Part shown: positions 17,323 to 25,906 of the stretch, in pieces
Layout: each line of letters starts with the position of its first letter
How positions within the stretch are numbered: the first letter of the stretch is position 1
NCBI RefSeq assembly: GCF_030440365.1
Contig: NZ_CP124050.1
Span: 372,001 to 436,000 of the forward strand
Origin: [Borrelia] lusitaniae
GTDB taxonomy: Bacteria > Spirochaetota > Spirochaetia > Borreliales > Borreliaceae
Direction of reading: 5' to 3'
DNA: 64,000 bases
Program-made: the position numbers and the translations under genes
The notes under the pieces: model-generated
The model's database searches: none
Seen by the model: the letters and a program-made list of their open reading frames with translations, nothing else
Told to the model about the DNA's origin: nothing

Positions 17323-18687
17323 TCAAACAGCATAACTAACCAAAACCCATTTTGCTATATTAAAATATGCTATCAAAGTAATAGTATCTGCAATAGTAGT
17401 GATTAAAGGACCTGCCATAAGTGCTGGATCCAACTTGAAAATTTTAGCAACAATGGGCAAAAGACCTCCCAATATCTTTGCTACTGTCAAACTTACCATC
17501 AAGCAAGATGAAACTACAAAAGCTATTTTCAGCTTGTCAGAATGTTGCGGAGCTACAAAAAATACAATTCTTAAAAAATTAACACTAGCAAGAATTGCTC
17601 CCACTAGAATACTAACACATATTTCCTTTAAAAAAACTTTAAAAAAATCTTTTACTTTAACAGTACCAAGAGCAAGCTCACGAATTATTAATGCAGATGC
17701 CTGAGAACCAGCATTGCCTGAAGTATCCATTAAAAGGGGAATAAAACTAGCCAAAACCACTAAAGACAACATTAAATTTTGATAATTTGAAATGATTGTT
17801 GCTGTAAAAGTAGAAGATACCATAAGAACTAAAAGCCAAATTATCCTATTTTTTGTCATAACCAAAATAGAAGTATCAAGGTAAGATGTATCTAAGGGTT
17901 TAACAGCCGCAATCATTTGAAAATCTTCAGTATTTACAGATTGAATAACTTCCAAAATATCATCAATAATAATAACCCCTATCATTCTTCCTTCATTATC
18001 AACAACAGGAACACTGGTAATATCATACTTTTGGAAAAGAAGTGCAACATCCTCTTTCTCATCATTGACCCCCACAATATAAAACCCACTACTTCTCATT
18101 ATTGACGAGAGAATGACATCATCTTTAGCTAATATTAAATCCTCAATTTTCATAACTCCTTTTAAATGCTTTTCATCATCTGTAATATAATAGGTGTAAA
18201 TATCTTCTTTAGTTTTAGCTACCCTTCTAATGTAGTCAAGAGCTTGACCAACAGTAAAATCTTCTTTAAGCTCAACATACTCAATTGTTACAATAGAACC
18301 TGCAGAATCATCACTGTAAGAGAGAAATTTATTAATAATTTCTCTATTCTCTTCTGTAGAGCTTGCTAAAAATCTCTGAACAACATTTGCAGGAACCTCT
18401 TCTAAAAGATCAATAACATCATCAAGATTAAGCTCATCAATCATTTCACTTATTTCTTTATTTGTAAAAGAATTTGCTAATTTGTTTTTTGTAGATTGGT
18501 CAAAATTAGAAAAAGTCTCAACTGCTATTTTTTTGGGCAAAAATCTGTAGAGTAAAATCAATTCAGATCCATTAAGTCTTTTAAGAGCCTCAGCAATATC
18601 AAAAGAATCGTGCTTTAAAAATTTTTCTTTAATTTTAGAATAACTCTTCTCTTTAAGAAAAATTCTCAATTCATCAATATCTATCAT
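17323..18687 (-). CDS. mgtE: MgtE-type magnesium channel
   Basis: This 454-residue protein has the usual MgtE order: an N-terminal superhelical domain (about 1-130) with the EMIDELNLDDVIDLLEEVP stretch, two CBS domains (about 135-255), a connecting helix, and a five-helix membrane domain (about 285-450) containing PLLMDTSGNAGSQAS, the Mg2+-pore signature. The cytosolic domains gate the channel in response to magnesium. GGAGG seven bases before the ATG fixes the start. It appears to be the first gene of a unit with hinT and the secreted protein, separated from the trehalase-like gene by about 50 bases. Confidence 0.94.
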   Translation of the reverse strand: MIDIDELRIFLKEKSYSKIKEKFLKHDSFDIAEALKRLNGSELILLYRFLPKKIAVETFSNFDQSTKNKLANSFTNKEISEMIDELNLDDVIDLLEEVPANVVQRFLASSTEENREIINKFLSYSDDSAGSIVTIEYVELKEDFTVGQALDYIRRVAKTKEDIYTYYITDDEKHLKGVMKIEDLILAKDDVILSSIMRSSGFYIVGVNDEKEDVALLFQKYDITSVPVVDNEGRMIGVIIIDDILEVIQSVNTEDFQMIAAVKPLDTSYLDTSILVMTKNRIIWLLVLMVSSTFTATIISNYQNLMLSLVVLASFIPLLMDTSGNAGSQASALIIRELALGTVKVKDFFKVFLKEICVSILVGAILASVNFLRIVFFVAPQHSDKLKIAFVVSSCLMVSLTVAKILGGLLPIVAKIFKLDPALMAGPLITTIADTITLIAYFNIAKWVLVSYAV

Positions 18688-18740
18688 TAAAAGGCCTCCA
18701 AAAATTTAAATTTTACAAGACATTTAATGAATTCAATTCA

Positions 18741-20153
18741 TCAAAGCTTATCCAACAACATAGAACATCTTCCTGAAGGAATAGGAAGGGTTTTTTCTTT
18801 TTTATTTAATATATTTATTGTAAAATAATAAAGTTTTTCAGATTCCATTTTTATTTCCCAACCTCTTTTCCCTTTATTACAAATTATTGTAGTTTGATTT
18901 TTCTTAAGAGATAAGCTTTCTATCCCCATAATCTCAAGAGTGGGTATGTTCCAATATACAGTTTTATCAGGCAAACTAATTGTAAGTCCAATAATATTTT
19001 CTATCATCAAACTAATACTAAAAAGAGCAAGATAACAAATAAGATCTTTCTCAGTATAAGTTTTTTTATTAGAATCAAAGTATGCAGGCCCTTCTTGCAT
19101 AGGCTTATAAGCTTCCCAAATATGCCCTTTAATTTTATTAAAAGGCATTAAAGTGTCTAATATATAATATAAATGTCTTATAGTAAATTCTCTTGCAATA
19201 TTTGCGCGACCACAGTATTCAAGACCTTTAATCACAAAAAAATTCATATAAGTATAAACTGAGCCATAATATCCATTGCCATCCTCACTAAAGCCCGGCT
19301 CACTAACAGAAAGCGTTGGAAAAGGATTTGGAGTCCCAAAATGCTTAGTACTTTTTAAATAAAAAATCATTCTTTCTATTCTGTCCTCACTGGGAATCTC
19401 AGAAAGCATTGGGAAAAACCCTACTATTGTCTTAATTTCAAGAATATTTTCATTAATGTCAAGATCATAATAGAATCCATCTTTTTCGCTCCACATTAAA
19501 GAATTAATTTTGACCTTAAGAGAAAAAAATCGTTTTTTGTATTCAAGTGATAAATTTTTATCATTTAAAATGTCTGCTAATTTAGAAATACAATATGCAC
19601 TATGAACTTGTAGCGAATTAAAATCTACAGGATAGTGCACATCTACTCTTGGGGAGTTTTTATAAAAAATTTTATTTACATCAATTGAATAAAGACCATT
19701 TTCCTTTAAAAATTTGCTCTCTATCCATTTATAATACTTGTCAAGAATTGGTAAAACTTCAGAAATTCTCTTTTTATTTCCTGTTTTATGATATAAATTA
19801 TATTCAGCCCATGCAAAAATAGGAAATCCAATATTTTCTTCATTATCATCAAGTTCAACAATAGCATTGTTATTGTCATATCTAGCTCTTATTGCACCAG
19901 ATTCTTCTTGCAATTGATAAAATTTATCAATTGTAGATGTAGATGAATATTCCCCATTACTATAAACAAGAAAAAAGCTTGACATACAAGCTTGCATCTG
20001 ATCTATATAATTACAATTCTCTGAATAATAATTTTTATCTTTTTTACCCTTATCAGCAACTTTTTGTAAAATAACCTTGTCTTGAATCCATGATAAACTT
20101 TTATTATAAATATCAATAAAGTCTTGATCATAATAGTAAATTTTGGGAAACAT
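18741..20153 (-). CDS. treA: Trehalase-like (alpha/alpha)6 glycoside hydrolase
   Basis: This 470-residue protein resembles GH37/GH63-like barrel glycosidases: repeated helix pairs, conserved aromatic and acidic residues such as the GAIRARYD region, the GFPIFAWAEYNLY region, LMWSEKDGFYYD, the FSEDGNGYYGSVYTYMNFF stretch and GHIWEAY near the C-terminus. It has been annotated as trehalase in Borrelia, but the exact substrate cannot be read here. There is no signal peptide in the chosen form. The reading frame extends 25 codons upstream, but an extended -10 promoter (20205-20213) lies inside that extension, so I start at the ATG 20153; a TTG at 20165 with GAGGA before it is an alternative. Confidence 0.78.
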   Translation of the reverse strand: MFPKIYYYDQDFIDIYNKSLSWIQDKVILQKVADKGKKDKNYYSENCNYIDQMQACMSSFFLVYSNGEYSSTSTIDKFYQLQEESGAIRARYDNNNAIVELDDNEENIGFPIFAWAEYNLYHKTGNKKRISEVLPILDKYYKWIESKFLKENGLYSIDVNKIFYKNSPRVDVHYPVDFNSLQVHSAYCISKLADILNDKNLSLEYKKRFFSLKVKINSLMWSEKDGFYYDLDINENILEIKTIVGFFPMLSEIPSEDRIERMIFYLKSTKHFGTPNPFPTLSVSEPGFSEDGNGYYGSVYTYMNFFVIKGLEYCGRANIAREFTIRHLYYILDTLMPFNKIKGHIWEAYKPMQEGPAYFDSNKKTYTEKDLICYLALFSISLMIENIIGLTISLPDKTVYWNIPTLEIMGIESLSLKKNQTTIICNKGKRGWEIKMESEKLYYFTINILNKKEKTLPIPSGRCSMLLDKL

Positions 20154-20204
20154 TTTTTTATTCAATGCTAAATCCTCTAAAACAATAGAAATACACTTAT
20201 ATTT

Positions 20205-20213
20205 ATTATAACA
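20205..20213 (-). promoter_or_regulatory. Extended -10 promoter element of the trehalase-like gene
   Basis: On the minus strand the sequence reads TGTTATAAT, an exact TGn plus TATAAT match about 52 bases before the chosen ATG. No good -35 hexamer is seen at the expected distance, which extended -10 promoters can tolerate. It implies transcription begins near 20198, downstream of the longest reading frame's start. Confidence 0.55.
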
Positions 20214-20277
20214 CAATAAATATAACATAATTAAAAAATTAAAAACTAGAAAATTAAAATCTTTTTATTTGAAAAAT

Positions 20278-21303
20278 TTATAATTTTAATATTTGTTTTA
20301 TAAAAATTTCATATCCTTCTTGATTGTAAGGAACAATAATCTCTTTATTAATTATTTTGCTTTCAAGGACTTTTATGTATTCAAATTGATTAGCATTAGA
20401 TAAACCAACAACACCATCTCTTAATCCCATTTGAAAAATTTTTCCACCTTCCCAAGTATTATTATTTTTAATATATTCACTAGTAAGCAAATACAATGCA
20501 TCGCCAATGTTTTTTATAACAGAAGTAATAAAATTTTTAGGAGCAAGATGAGACTGATCTTGATCAGCTCCAATAACATAGTAACCATCACCAAGTTCTT
20601 TTGCCGCCTCAATAACACCAACTCCTGCCAAACCAGCTGCAAAATGAATTATATCTATCCCTTTAGAATACATTTTATTAGCCACAGCTCTACCAATATT
20701 AACATCAGAAAAAGAATTGGAGTATTCACTTAGAATCTCTATGTTTTTATTAGCATACTTTGCACCAGCTTCATAGCCATAACGAAATGCATCTATTACA
20801 TCCCCCTTCACTCCCCCTATAAAACCTATTTTGCCAGAAACGCTTTTTTTAGCTGCAATATAGCCAGCTAAAAAAGCGCCTTGCTCTATTCTAAAAACAA
20901 CACCAATCAAATTTTTAGGAATCTGAACATCATCGCCATAAATAGGATCTATTATTCCATAACTAATTGTTGGATTCTCTAATGAAGCCGATAAAGAAAC
21001 GTCTGTAAGCATATATCCTACAAGCCAAATCAAGTCTGAACCATTCATTTTAAAATTATCAAGATCTGAAACATAACTAGAATAAACTCCAGAAGCAGCA
21101 CTAGAAAAAACTTTTTCAATACTTTCTGGAAAATCTTTTTTCAAACGCAATAAAGCCTTATTAGCACTAGAATTAAACGATTGGTCATCAAGAACGCCAT
21201 CTACCAACATAGATATATTAATTTTATTCAAACCAGATTCTATTCCATTCCTATTCAAGCAAGAAATCAACAAAATGCCTAATATAAAAATAGCAATCCT
21301 CAT
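20278..21303 (-). CDS. bmpB: Basic membrane protein B, substrate-binding lipoprotein
   Basis: BmpB is one of four paralogous Bmp lipoproteins, members of the PnrA/Med periplasmic-binding family that bind purine nucleosides. The chosen ATG gives 341 residues with lipobox L-I-S-C (Cys15). The mature protein has the family's SMLVDGVLDDQSFN first strand, the GYMLTD and YGIIDP segments, GKIGFIGG and [15 protein letters not shown] motifs, [18 protein letters not shown] and GADQDQSHLAP. I prefer the ATG at 21303, since the GTG three codons upstream lies directly on the GGAGAA ribosome site. It follows bmpA by about 86 bases and is the last gene of the cluster. Confidence 0.92.
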   Translation of the reverse strand: MRIAIFILGILLISCLNRNGIESGLNKINISMLVDGVLDDQSFNSSANKALLRLKKDFPESIEKVFSSAASGVYSSYVSDLDNFKMNGSDLIWLVGYMLTDVSLSASLENPTISYGIIDPIYGDDVQIPKNLIGVVFRIEQGAFLAGYIAAKKSVSGKIGFIGGVKGDVIDAFRYGYEAGAKYANKNIEILSEYSNSFSDVNIGRAVANKMYSKGIDIIHFAAGLAGVGVIEAAKELGDGYYVIGADQDQSHLAPKNFITSVIKNIGDALYLLTSEYIKNNNTWEGGKIFQMGLRDGVVGLSNANQFEYIKVLESKIINKEIIVPYNQEGYEIFIKQILKL

Positions 21304-21389
21304 ATAAAACACTTCTCCATTAACATCATTTAAACAAAACCAATGTGTTTTTTATGCTTAAAAATAAAACATATACATTAATTATTTAT

Positions 21390-22409
21390 TTAAATAAATT
21401 CTTCAAGAAATTTTTCATAACTTTCTTTATTATAAGGAACAATAATTTCTTTATTGATTATTTTGCTAGAAAGGATATCAATTTCTTTCTCAAGTTCAAA
21501 AGGAATCATCTTGGGATTTCTTACAAATCCTACAACTCCTTCTTTAAGGCCATAATTTATTAATTTTCCACCTTCGAAAGTATTAGTTTTTAAATAATTG
21601 GATGTAAAAATATTTAAAGATCTACCAACATCTTTAGTTGCAGATGTAATAACATTATTAGGAGCAAGATATGATTGATCCTCATCAACTCCAATAATAT
21701 AATGCCCAGAACCAAGTTCTTTTGCAATCTCAATAGCCCCAAGTCCTCCAAGGCCTGCAGCATGATGAATAATATCTATCTCATCAGAATACATTTTAGT
21801 TGCAATGCTTCTACCAGCTTCAATGTCAACAAAACTACCAATATATTGAGCAAAAATCTTTATATCTTTGTTGGCATACTTAGCGCCGGCCTCATACCCA
21901 TATCTGAAAGCATCTACTATTTCACCTTCTATTCCCCCTAAAAATCCAATTTTGCCTGTTTTAGAAACTTTTGCAGCAATATAACCTGTCAAAAATGCGC
22001 CTTCTTGAGATCTAAAAGTCATGCCTACTAAATTTGAAGGAATAGGCTCGTTAGAATAAACAGGGTCAATAATTGCATATTTAACCTCGGAATTTTGCAA
22101 AGATACAACTTTGGCCACATCGCTAAATCTATACCCAATAAGCCAAATTAAATTGGAACCCGCATCTTTAAGACCCTCAAGATCAGATAGATAAGAATTT
22201 ATTGAAGATTCTTTTAAAAGAAGATCAATGTTAAATTCCTCTTTAACCTTTTTTGCACCATTTAACGCGCTCTCATTGAAAGACTTATCATCAAAATTTC
22301 CATCAATTATTAAAGATACCTTAGAAATTCCACTCTCAAGACTACCCTTCCCACTACAAGATAAAAAAATAATACTCTCAAAAAAAATCAATAATAATAA
22401 TTTACTCAT
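21390..22409 (-). CDS. bmpA: Basic membrane protein A (P39) lipoprotein
   Basis: BmpA (P39) is the diagnostic surface antigen of Lyme Borrelia and has been linked to laminin binding and arthritis. The 339-residue protein has a lipoprotein leader with lipobox F-L-S-C (Cys18) and the PnrA-type nucleoside-binding fold: [74 protein letters not shown] and [17 protein letters not shown] eight bases before the ATG supports the start. Compared with the B31 protein as I remember it, many positions differ, consistent with another genospecies. It follows bmpC by 39 bases, suggesting a shared mRNA. Confidence 0.95.
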   Translation of the reverse strand: MSKLLLLIFFESIIFLSCSGKGSLESGISKVSLIIDGNFDDKSFNESALNGAKKVKEEFNIDLLLKESSINSYLSDLEGLKDAGSNLIWLIGYRFSDVAKVVSLQNSEVKYAIIDPVYSNEPIPSNLVGMTFRSQEGAFLTGYIAAKVSKTGKIGFLGGIEGEIVDAFRYGYEAGAKYANKDIKIFAQYIGSFVDIEAGRSIATKMYSDEIDIIHHAAGLGGLGAIEIAKELGSGHYIIGVDEDQSYLAPNNVITSATKDVGRSLNIFTSNYLKTNTFEGGKLINYGLKEGVVGFVRNPKMIPFELEKEIDILSSKIINKEIIVPYNKESYEKFLEEFI

Positions 22410-22448
22410 AAAACATTCCCCTTTTCAAATACAACCATATCTAAGAGT

Positions 22449-23513
22449 TTATAACTTTGATTTAAATAAATCAAATGCATATTCACTATCAGGGACAATA
22501 ATTTCTCCACTTATTATTTTATTTTCTAGACTAATAACTTCATCAACTAACCTATTATTTAAAACATCAGGATCCTTAACAATTTCTATTGCTCCTTCTT
22601 TTAACCCTCGATCAACAATAACTCCACCTTTAAAAACTCCATTTTTAATATAATCTGATGAAACAGAATAAATAACCTTGCCAACATCCCTAAGTATTGA
22701 AGTAATAACATTTTGAGGCGCAATATATGATTGATCTTGATTTAAGCCAATAACATAATACTTAGGGCCAAGTTCCTTAGCAGCGTCATAAACTCCAAGA
22801 CCAGTTATACCAGCTATTGGAAAAATAACACCTACTTTATCCTCTTTATACATGAACTGAGCCATTGCTTTACCTTTATCTTTATCAAAAAGAGAGGGTG
22901 CTTTTTTTGTAACCAATCTTAATTTGCGATTAGCATAAAAAATTCCAGCCTTAAAACCAAACTTAAAATCATTTAAATGCTCACTTTTGGGGCCTGTTAA
23001 AAATCCAATCTTTTTCTTTCTACACATTTTAGCAGCAATATATCCAGCCAAAAACGCAGCTTCTTCATTTCTAAACTTAATAGCCAAAGAATTATTAGGA
23101 ACTTGAATATCACCATAATCAAAAACATCTATAATCCCATAAAAAATGTCCGGGCGCTCATACGAAAGCTTAACCGACAAACTGGAAAATTCGTATCCGG
23201 CCAACCAAAAAAGATTTAAAGGGTTTTTTTGAACCTCATAAGCATCCTCTATCATTGCCTCATTAGCAGTAAGAAGTCTTTTACCCTCAATAGGATAAGG
23301 CCTTAAAGATTTTGTTACAAGCTTTACTCCAAAATTATCCTTAAGTTTTACAACACCATCATGAATACTTTGATTATAACCTTTATCATAAAAACTGCCA
23401 TTAGCCAAAACACCTACAACAACTTTGTCAGATTTAATAGAGTTTCTATTAGATTTAAAACAAGATAATACTAATAAAGATAAAGCAATAAAAAAAATAA
23501 GCCTTTTAAACAA
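22449..23513 (-). CDS. bmpC: Basic membrane protein C lipoprotein
   Basis: The 354-residue protein is the most diverged of the four Bmp paralogues: longer N-terminal half, the GVLANGSFYDKGYNQS first motif where the others have a DGxFDDKSFN pattern, and a basic MCRKKKIGFLTGP loop. The core GLNQDQSYIAPQNVITS and AGITGLGVYDAAKELG stretches keep it in the PnrA-type nucleoside-binding family. The leader has lipobox L-V-L-S-C (Cys18). Translation starts at a TTG, supported by AAGGAGAGGA 6-10 bases upstream; no ATG or GTG in frame fits. An intrinsic terminator and a 14-base palindrome lie upstream, so it probably has its own promoter. Confidence 0.9.
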   Translation of the reverse strand: MFKRLIFFIALSLLVLSCFKSNRNSIKSDKVVVGVLANGSFYDKGYNQSIHDGVVKLKDNFGVKLVTKSLRPYPIEGKRLLTANEAMIEDAYEVQKNPLNLFWLAGYEFSSLSVKLSYERPDIFYGIIDVFDYGDIQVPNNSLAIKFRNEEAAFLAGYIAAKMCRKKKIGFLTGPKSEHLNDFKFGFKAGIFYANRKLRLVTKKAPSLFDKDKGKAMAQFMYKEDKVGVIFPIAGITGLGVYDAAKELGPKYYVIGLNQDQSYIAPQNVITSILRDVGKVIYSVSSDYIKNGVFKGGVIVDRGLKEGAIEIVKDPDVLNNRLVDEVISLENKIISGEIIVPDSEYAFDLFKSKL

Positions 23514-23660
23514 AATTGATCCTCTCCTTACAATTTTTTTAAAAAATTTAGAATTTTTTAAAATTAAAATATTAAATTTATTTTACTAAAAACAGTATTC
23601 TTTATTTATAAAATAAACATCTCAATAAACCTTTTTAAAAATAAAAAACACTTTTAGCAT

Positions 23661-23707
23661 TAATAAAAACATGGTGGTAAGAAAAATTATTCTTCTTACA
23701 TCACCAT
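23661..23707 (-). terminator. Intrinsic terminator downstream of bmpD
   Basis: On the minus strand ATGGTG-(AT)-GTAAGAA pairs with TTCTTAC-CACCAT, 13 base pairs with a two-base bulge and a nine-base loop, followed by GTTTTTATT. It lies about 130 bases after the bmpD stop and before bmpC, so bmpD transcripts should end here and bmpC should need its own promoter. Some read-through is possible. Confidence 0.7.
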
Positions 23708-23710
23708 AAT

Positions 23711-23724
23711 ATCTAAATTTAGAT
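23711..23724. repeat. 14-base perfect palindrome in the bmpD-bmpC gap
   Basis: ATCTAAATTTAGAT is fully self-complementary and is followed 20 bases later by another TCTAAATT. It sits directly beside the bmpD terminator. The rest of the 320-base gap (23514-23833) is A+T-rich with no gene; the bmpC promoter must lie in its bmpC-proximal part, but I see no convincing -35/-10 pair. Confidence 0.6.
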
Positions 23725-23833
23725 CGTTTTTCAAGATTAATCTAAATTAAAATTGCAACAATTAAAAGACTCTCTAAAATCTCTTTAAAAAAGTAAAAAA
23801 CATTTTTTAAAAGCCAAAGCTATGCAAATCAAG

Positions 23834-24865
23834 TTAATTTGTTATTTGCGAAACAAAGTTATCATAAGATACCTTATCATAAGGAACTTTTATTATACCA
23901 TTGATTATACTTTGTCCAATTTCTAATGATTTGTTGTAAATATTAGAATAAGTATAATGTGATTTTAAGTTTTCATTTAACACCAAGCCAAGCCCATCTT
24001 CTTTAAGCCCAAATAATATAGTCTTACCCCCATCCAAAACTTCAGTTTCTAAATAATTTTTTGTTAAACTATACATCAATGAATCAACTTTCTTTACAGC
24101 AGAAATAAGAACGTTACTAGGAGCAAGATATGATTGATCTTGGTCAACTCCAATAATATAATGATCAGGCCCTAATTCTTTTGCGGCCTCAATTACTCCT
24201 ATGCCAGAAAGTCCTGCGGCTGCAAATATAATATCAACCCCATCTCGATACATATTAGATCCTGTTGAGCGACCAAGTCCAAAGTCCCCAAATGTACCAA
24301 CATATTGAGAGACCACTTCAACATTGGAATTTGCATACTTAGCGCCAGCTTCATATCCGTACATAAAAGATTCTAAAACCTTTCCTCTCACTCCTCCAAT
24401 AAATCCAATTTTGCCGGTTTTAGAAGCTTTTGAAGCAAAATATCCTGCTAAAAAAGCCACCTCTTCGGATCTAAAACTAATGTTAAGAAGATTTTTGGGT
24501 ATTTGAATTTCATCATAAACCCCTTCTATGATTGCATAATTAACAGAAGCATTCTCACTAGCTCTTTGTAAAAGAACATCTGACAATCTAAATCCAACTC
24601 CCCAAATCAAATTTGAATTACTATCCTCTAAGCTTGCAATATCTCCCAATTGAGAATTACTTGTAGATGATTTTTCAATTATATTTATATTAAAATCTGC
24701 CTTTAATTTTCTTATTGCATTAGAAGAACTTTCATTAAATCCCTTATCATCAAAAGCACCATCAACTATAAGCGAAACTGTTTTCGACTTTAACTTACCA
24801 TCATCCAAACCAGAACAAGCAAAAACAAACAAACAAATTAAAAAATAATAAATTTTTTTTAACAC
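23834..24865 (-). CDS. bmpD: Basic membrane protein D lipoprotein (nucleoside-binding type)
   Basis: BmpD is the first gene of the bmp cluster. Its B. burgdorferi orthologue has been shown to bind purine nucleosides. The chosen GTG start at 24865 gives 343 residues with lipobox V-F-A-C (Cys17); AAGGAGG lies seven bases before it, while the longer reading frame would place charged residues ahead of the leader. Family motifs are [73 protein letters not shown] and [11 protein letters not shown]. It lies between the rpsG terminator upstream and its own terminator downstream, so it is probably transcribed alone. Confidence 0.93.
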   Translation of the reverse strand: MLKKIYYFLICLFVFACSGLDDGKLKSKTVSLIVDGAFDDKGFNESSSNAIRKLKADFNINIIEKSSTSNSQLGDIASLEDSNSNLIWGVGFRLSDVLLQRASENASVNYAIIEGVYDEIQIPKNLLNISFRSEEVAFLAGYFASKASKTGKIGFIGGVRGKVLESFMYGYEAGAKYANSNVEVVSQYVGTFGDFGLGRSTGSNMYRDGVDIIFAAAGLSGIGVIEAAKELGPDHYIIGVDQDQSYLAPSNVLISAVKKVDSLMYSLTKNYLETEVLDGGKTILFGLKEDGLGLVLNENLKSHYTYSNIYNKSLEIGQSIINGIIKVPYDKVSYDNFVSQITN

Positions 24866-24933
24866 AAAAATATCCTCCTTACTTTTAATAAAATTAATAC
24901 AAAAAAATAGCCTTAATAATAACAAAACATATA

Positions 24934-24967
24934 AACAAAAAAAGACACCTTAAAAAAGGTGTCTTTT
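24934..24967 (-). terminator. Intrinsic terminator of the rpoBC-rpsL-rpsG block
   Basis: AAAAGACACCT (24940-24950) and AGGTGTCTTTT (24957-24967) form an 11-base-pair stem with loop TAAAAA; on the minus strand it is followed by TTTTTTTG. The stem begins at the rpsG stop codon and precedes bmpD, so it closes the long information-processing transcript. Confidence 0.9.
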
Positions 24968-25440
24968 TACCATCTATAATGAGTAAAAGCTTTATTTGCT
25001 TCAGCCATTCTATGAGTATCTTCTTTCTTCTTAAAAGCAGCGCCAGTAGAATTATATGCATTTAAAAGTTCGTTTGACAACTTTTCTTTCATAGACTTAC
25101 CACTAGACTTTCTAGCAGCAAAAATGATCCATTTCATAGCCAAAGCCTCTCTTCTCTCTTCTCTAACTTCGACAGGAACTTGATATGTAGCACCACCTAC
25201 TCGCCTACTTCTTACTTCTACCAACGGCTTAATATTATCTAAAGCTTTATAAAAAACAGCCATCTTATCACTATCTTCAAGCTTATCAGCAAGCAAATCA
25301 ATAGAACTATAAAGTATACTCTCGCTTATTGATTTTTTTCCATCATACATCATTCTGTTTGCAAACTTCGCAACAATTCTAGAATTATATTTGGTATCAA
25401 TAAAAATTTTCTTTTTTATTTTTTTATTTTTTCTTGACAT
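24967..25440 (-). CDS. rpsG: 30S ribosomal protein S7
   Basis: S7 (157 residues) binds the 3' domain of 16S rRNA and nucleates assembly of the small-subunit head. It shows the S7 signatures [13 protein letters not shown] near residues 24-36, [18 protein letters not shown] near 75-92 and the C-terminal [14 protein letters not shown], matching the usual 156-residue form. It follows rpsL by 24 bases. In most bacteria fusA and tuf come next, but here the S7 stop overlaps a terminator and bmpD follows. Confidence 0.97.
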   Translation of the reverse strand: MSRKNKKIKKKIFIDTKYNSRIVAKFANRMMYDGKKSISESILYSSIDLLADKLEDSDKMAVFYKALDNIKPLVEVRSRRVGGATYQVPVEVREERREALAMKWIIFAARKSSGKSMKEKLSNELLNAYNSTGAAFKKKEDTHRMAEANKAFTHYRW

Positions 25441-25464
25441 ATTTAATATTAATCCACCTTTTAA

Positions 25465-25839
25465 TTAAGCTTTAGGTTTTTTTGTTCCATACTTAGATCT
25501 ACCCTTTTTCCTATTGTTAACGCCAAGAGTATCCTTAGCTCCTCGAACAATATGATACCTTACTCCAGGCAAATCTTTAACTCGACCACCTCTAATCAGA
25601 ACTACAGAATGTTCTTGTAAATTATGGCCAATTCCTGGAATATATGCTGTTACTTCAAATCCATTTGAAAGTCTAACACGTGCTACTTTTCTTAAAGCTG
25701 AATTGGGCTTTTTGGGAGTTACGGTCATTACACGTGTACAAATTCCTCTCCTTTGGGGACAATTTTGAAGCGCAGGAGATGCGGTCTTCTCCGTTTGACT
25801 TTTTCTAGGCTTTCTAATTAACTGATTAATTGTAGGCAT
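25465..25839 (-). CDS. rpsL: 30S ribosomal protein S12
   Basis: S12 (124 residues) lies at the decoding centre. It has the [11 protein letters not shown] start, the [11 protein letters not shown] loop with both lysines of the streptomycin-sensitive type, the [18 protein letters not shown] stretch and [12 protein letters not shown]. The sequence therefore looks streptomycin-sensitive at the two classic lysine positions. It is 67 bases downstream of rpoC on the same strand, an arrangement that joins the rpoBC and str gene groups. Confidence 0.97.
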   Translation of the reverse strand: MPTINQLIRKPRKSQTEKTASPALQNCPQRRGICTRVMTVTPKKPNSALRKVARVRLSNGFEVTAYIPGIGHNLQEHSVVLIRGGRVKDLPGVRYHIVRGAKDTLGVNNRKKGRSKYGTKKPKA

Positions 25840-25906
25840 TTATCAACGCTCTCCTTTTCTTGAAATTATTAATAAAATGTTAGCAAATATATAACTTATT
25901 TTCAAG

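Noticed and set aside
24866..24925. A 20-residue N-terminal extension of BmpD starting at a TTG
   Set aside because: It would put charged residues before the lipoprotein leader and across the AAGGAGG site that serves the GTG at 24865.
25846..25905. CTTGAAA/TTTCAAG arms between rpoC and rpsL
   Set aside because: The spacer is about 40 bases and no T-tract follows, so I do not call it a terminator.
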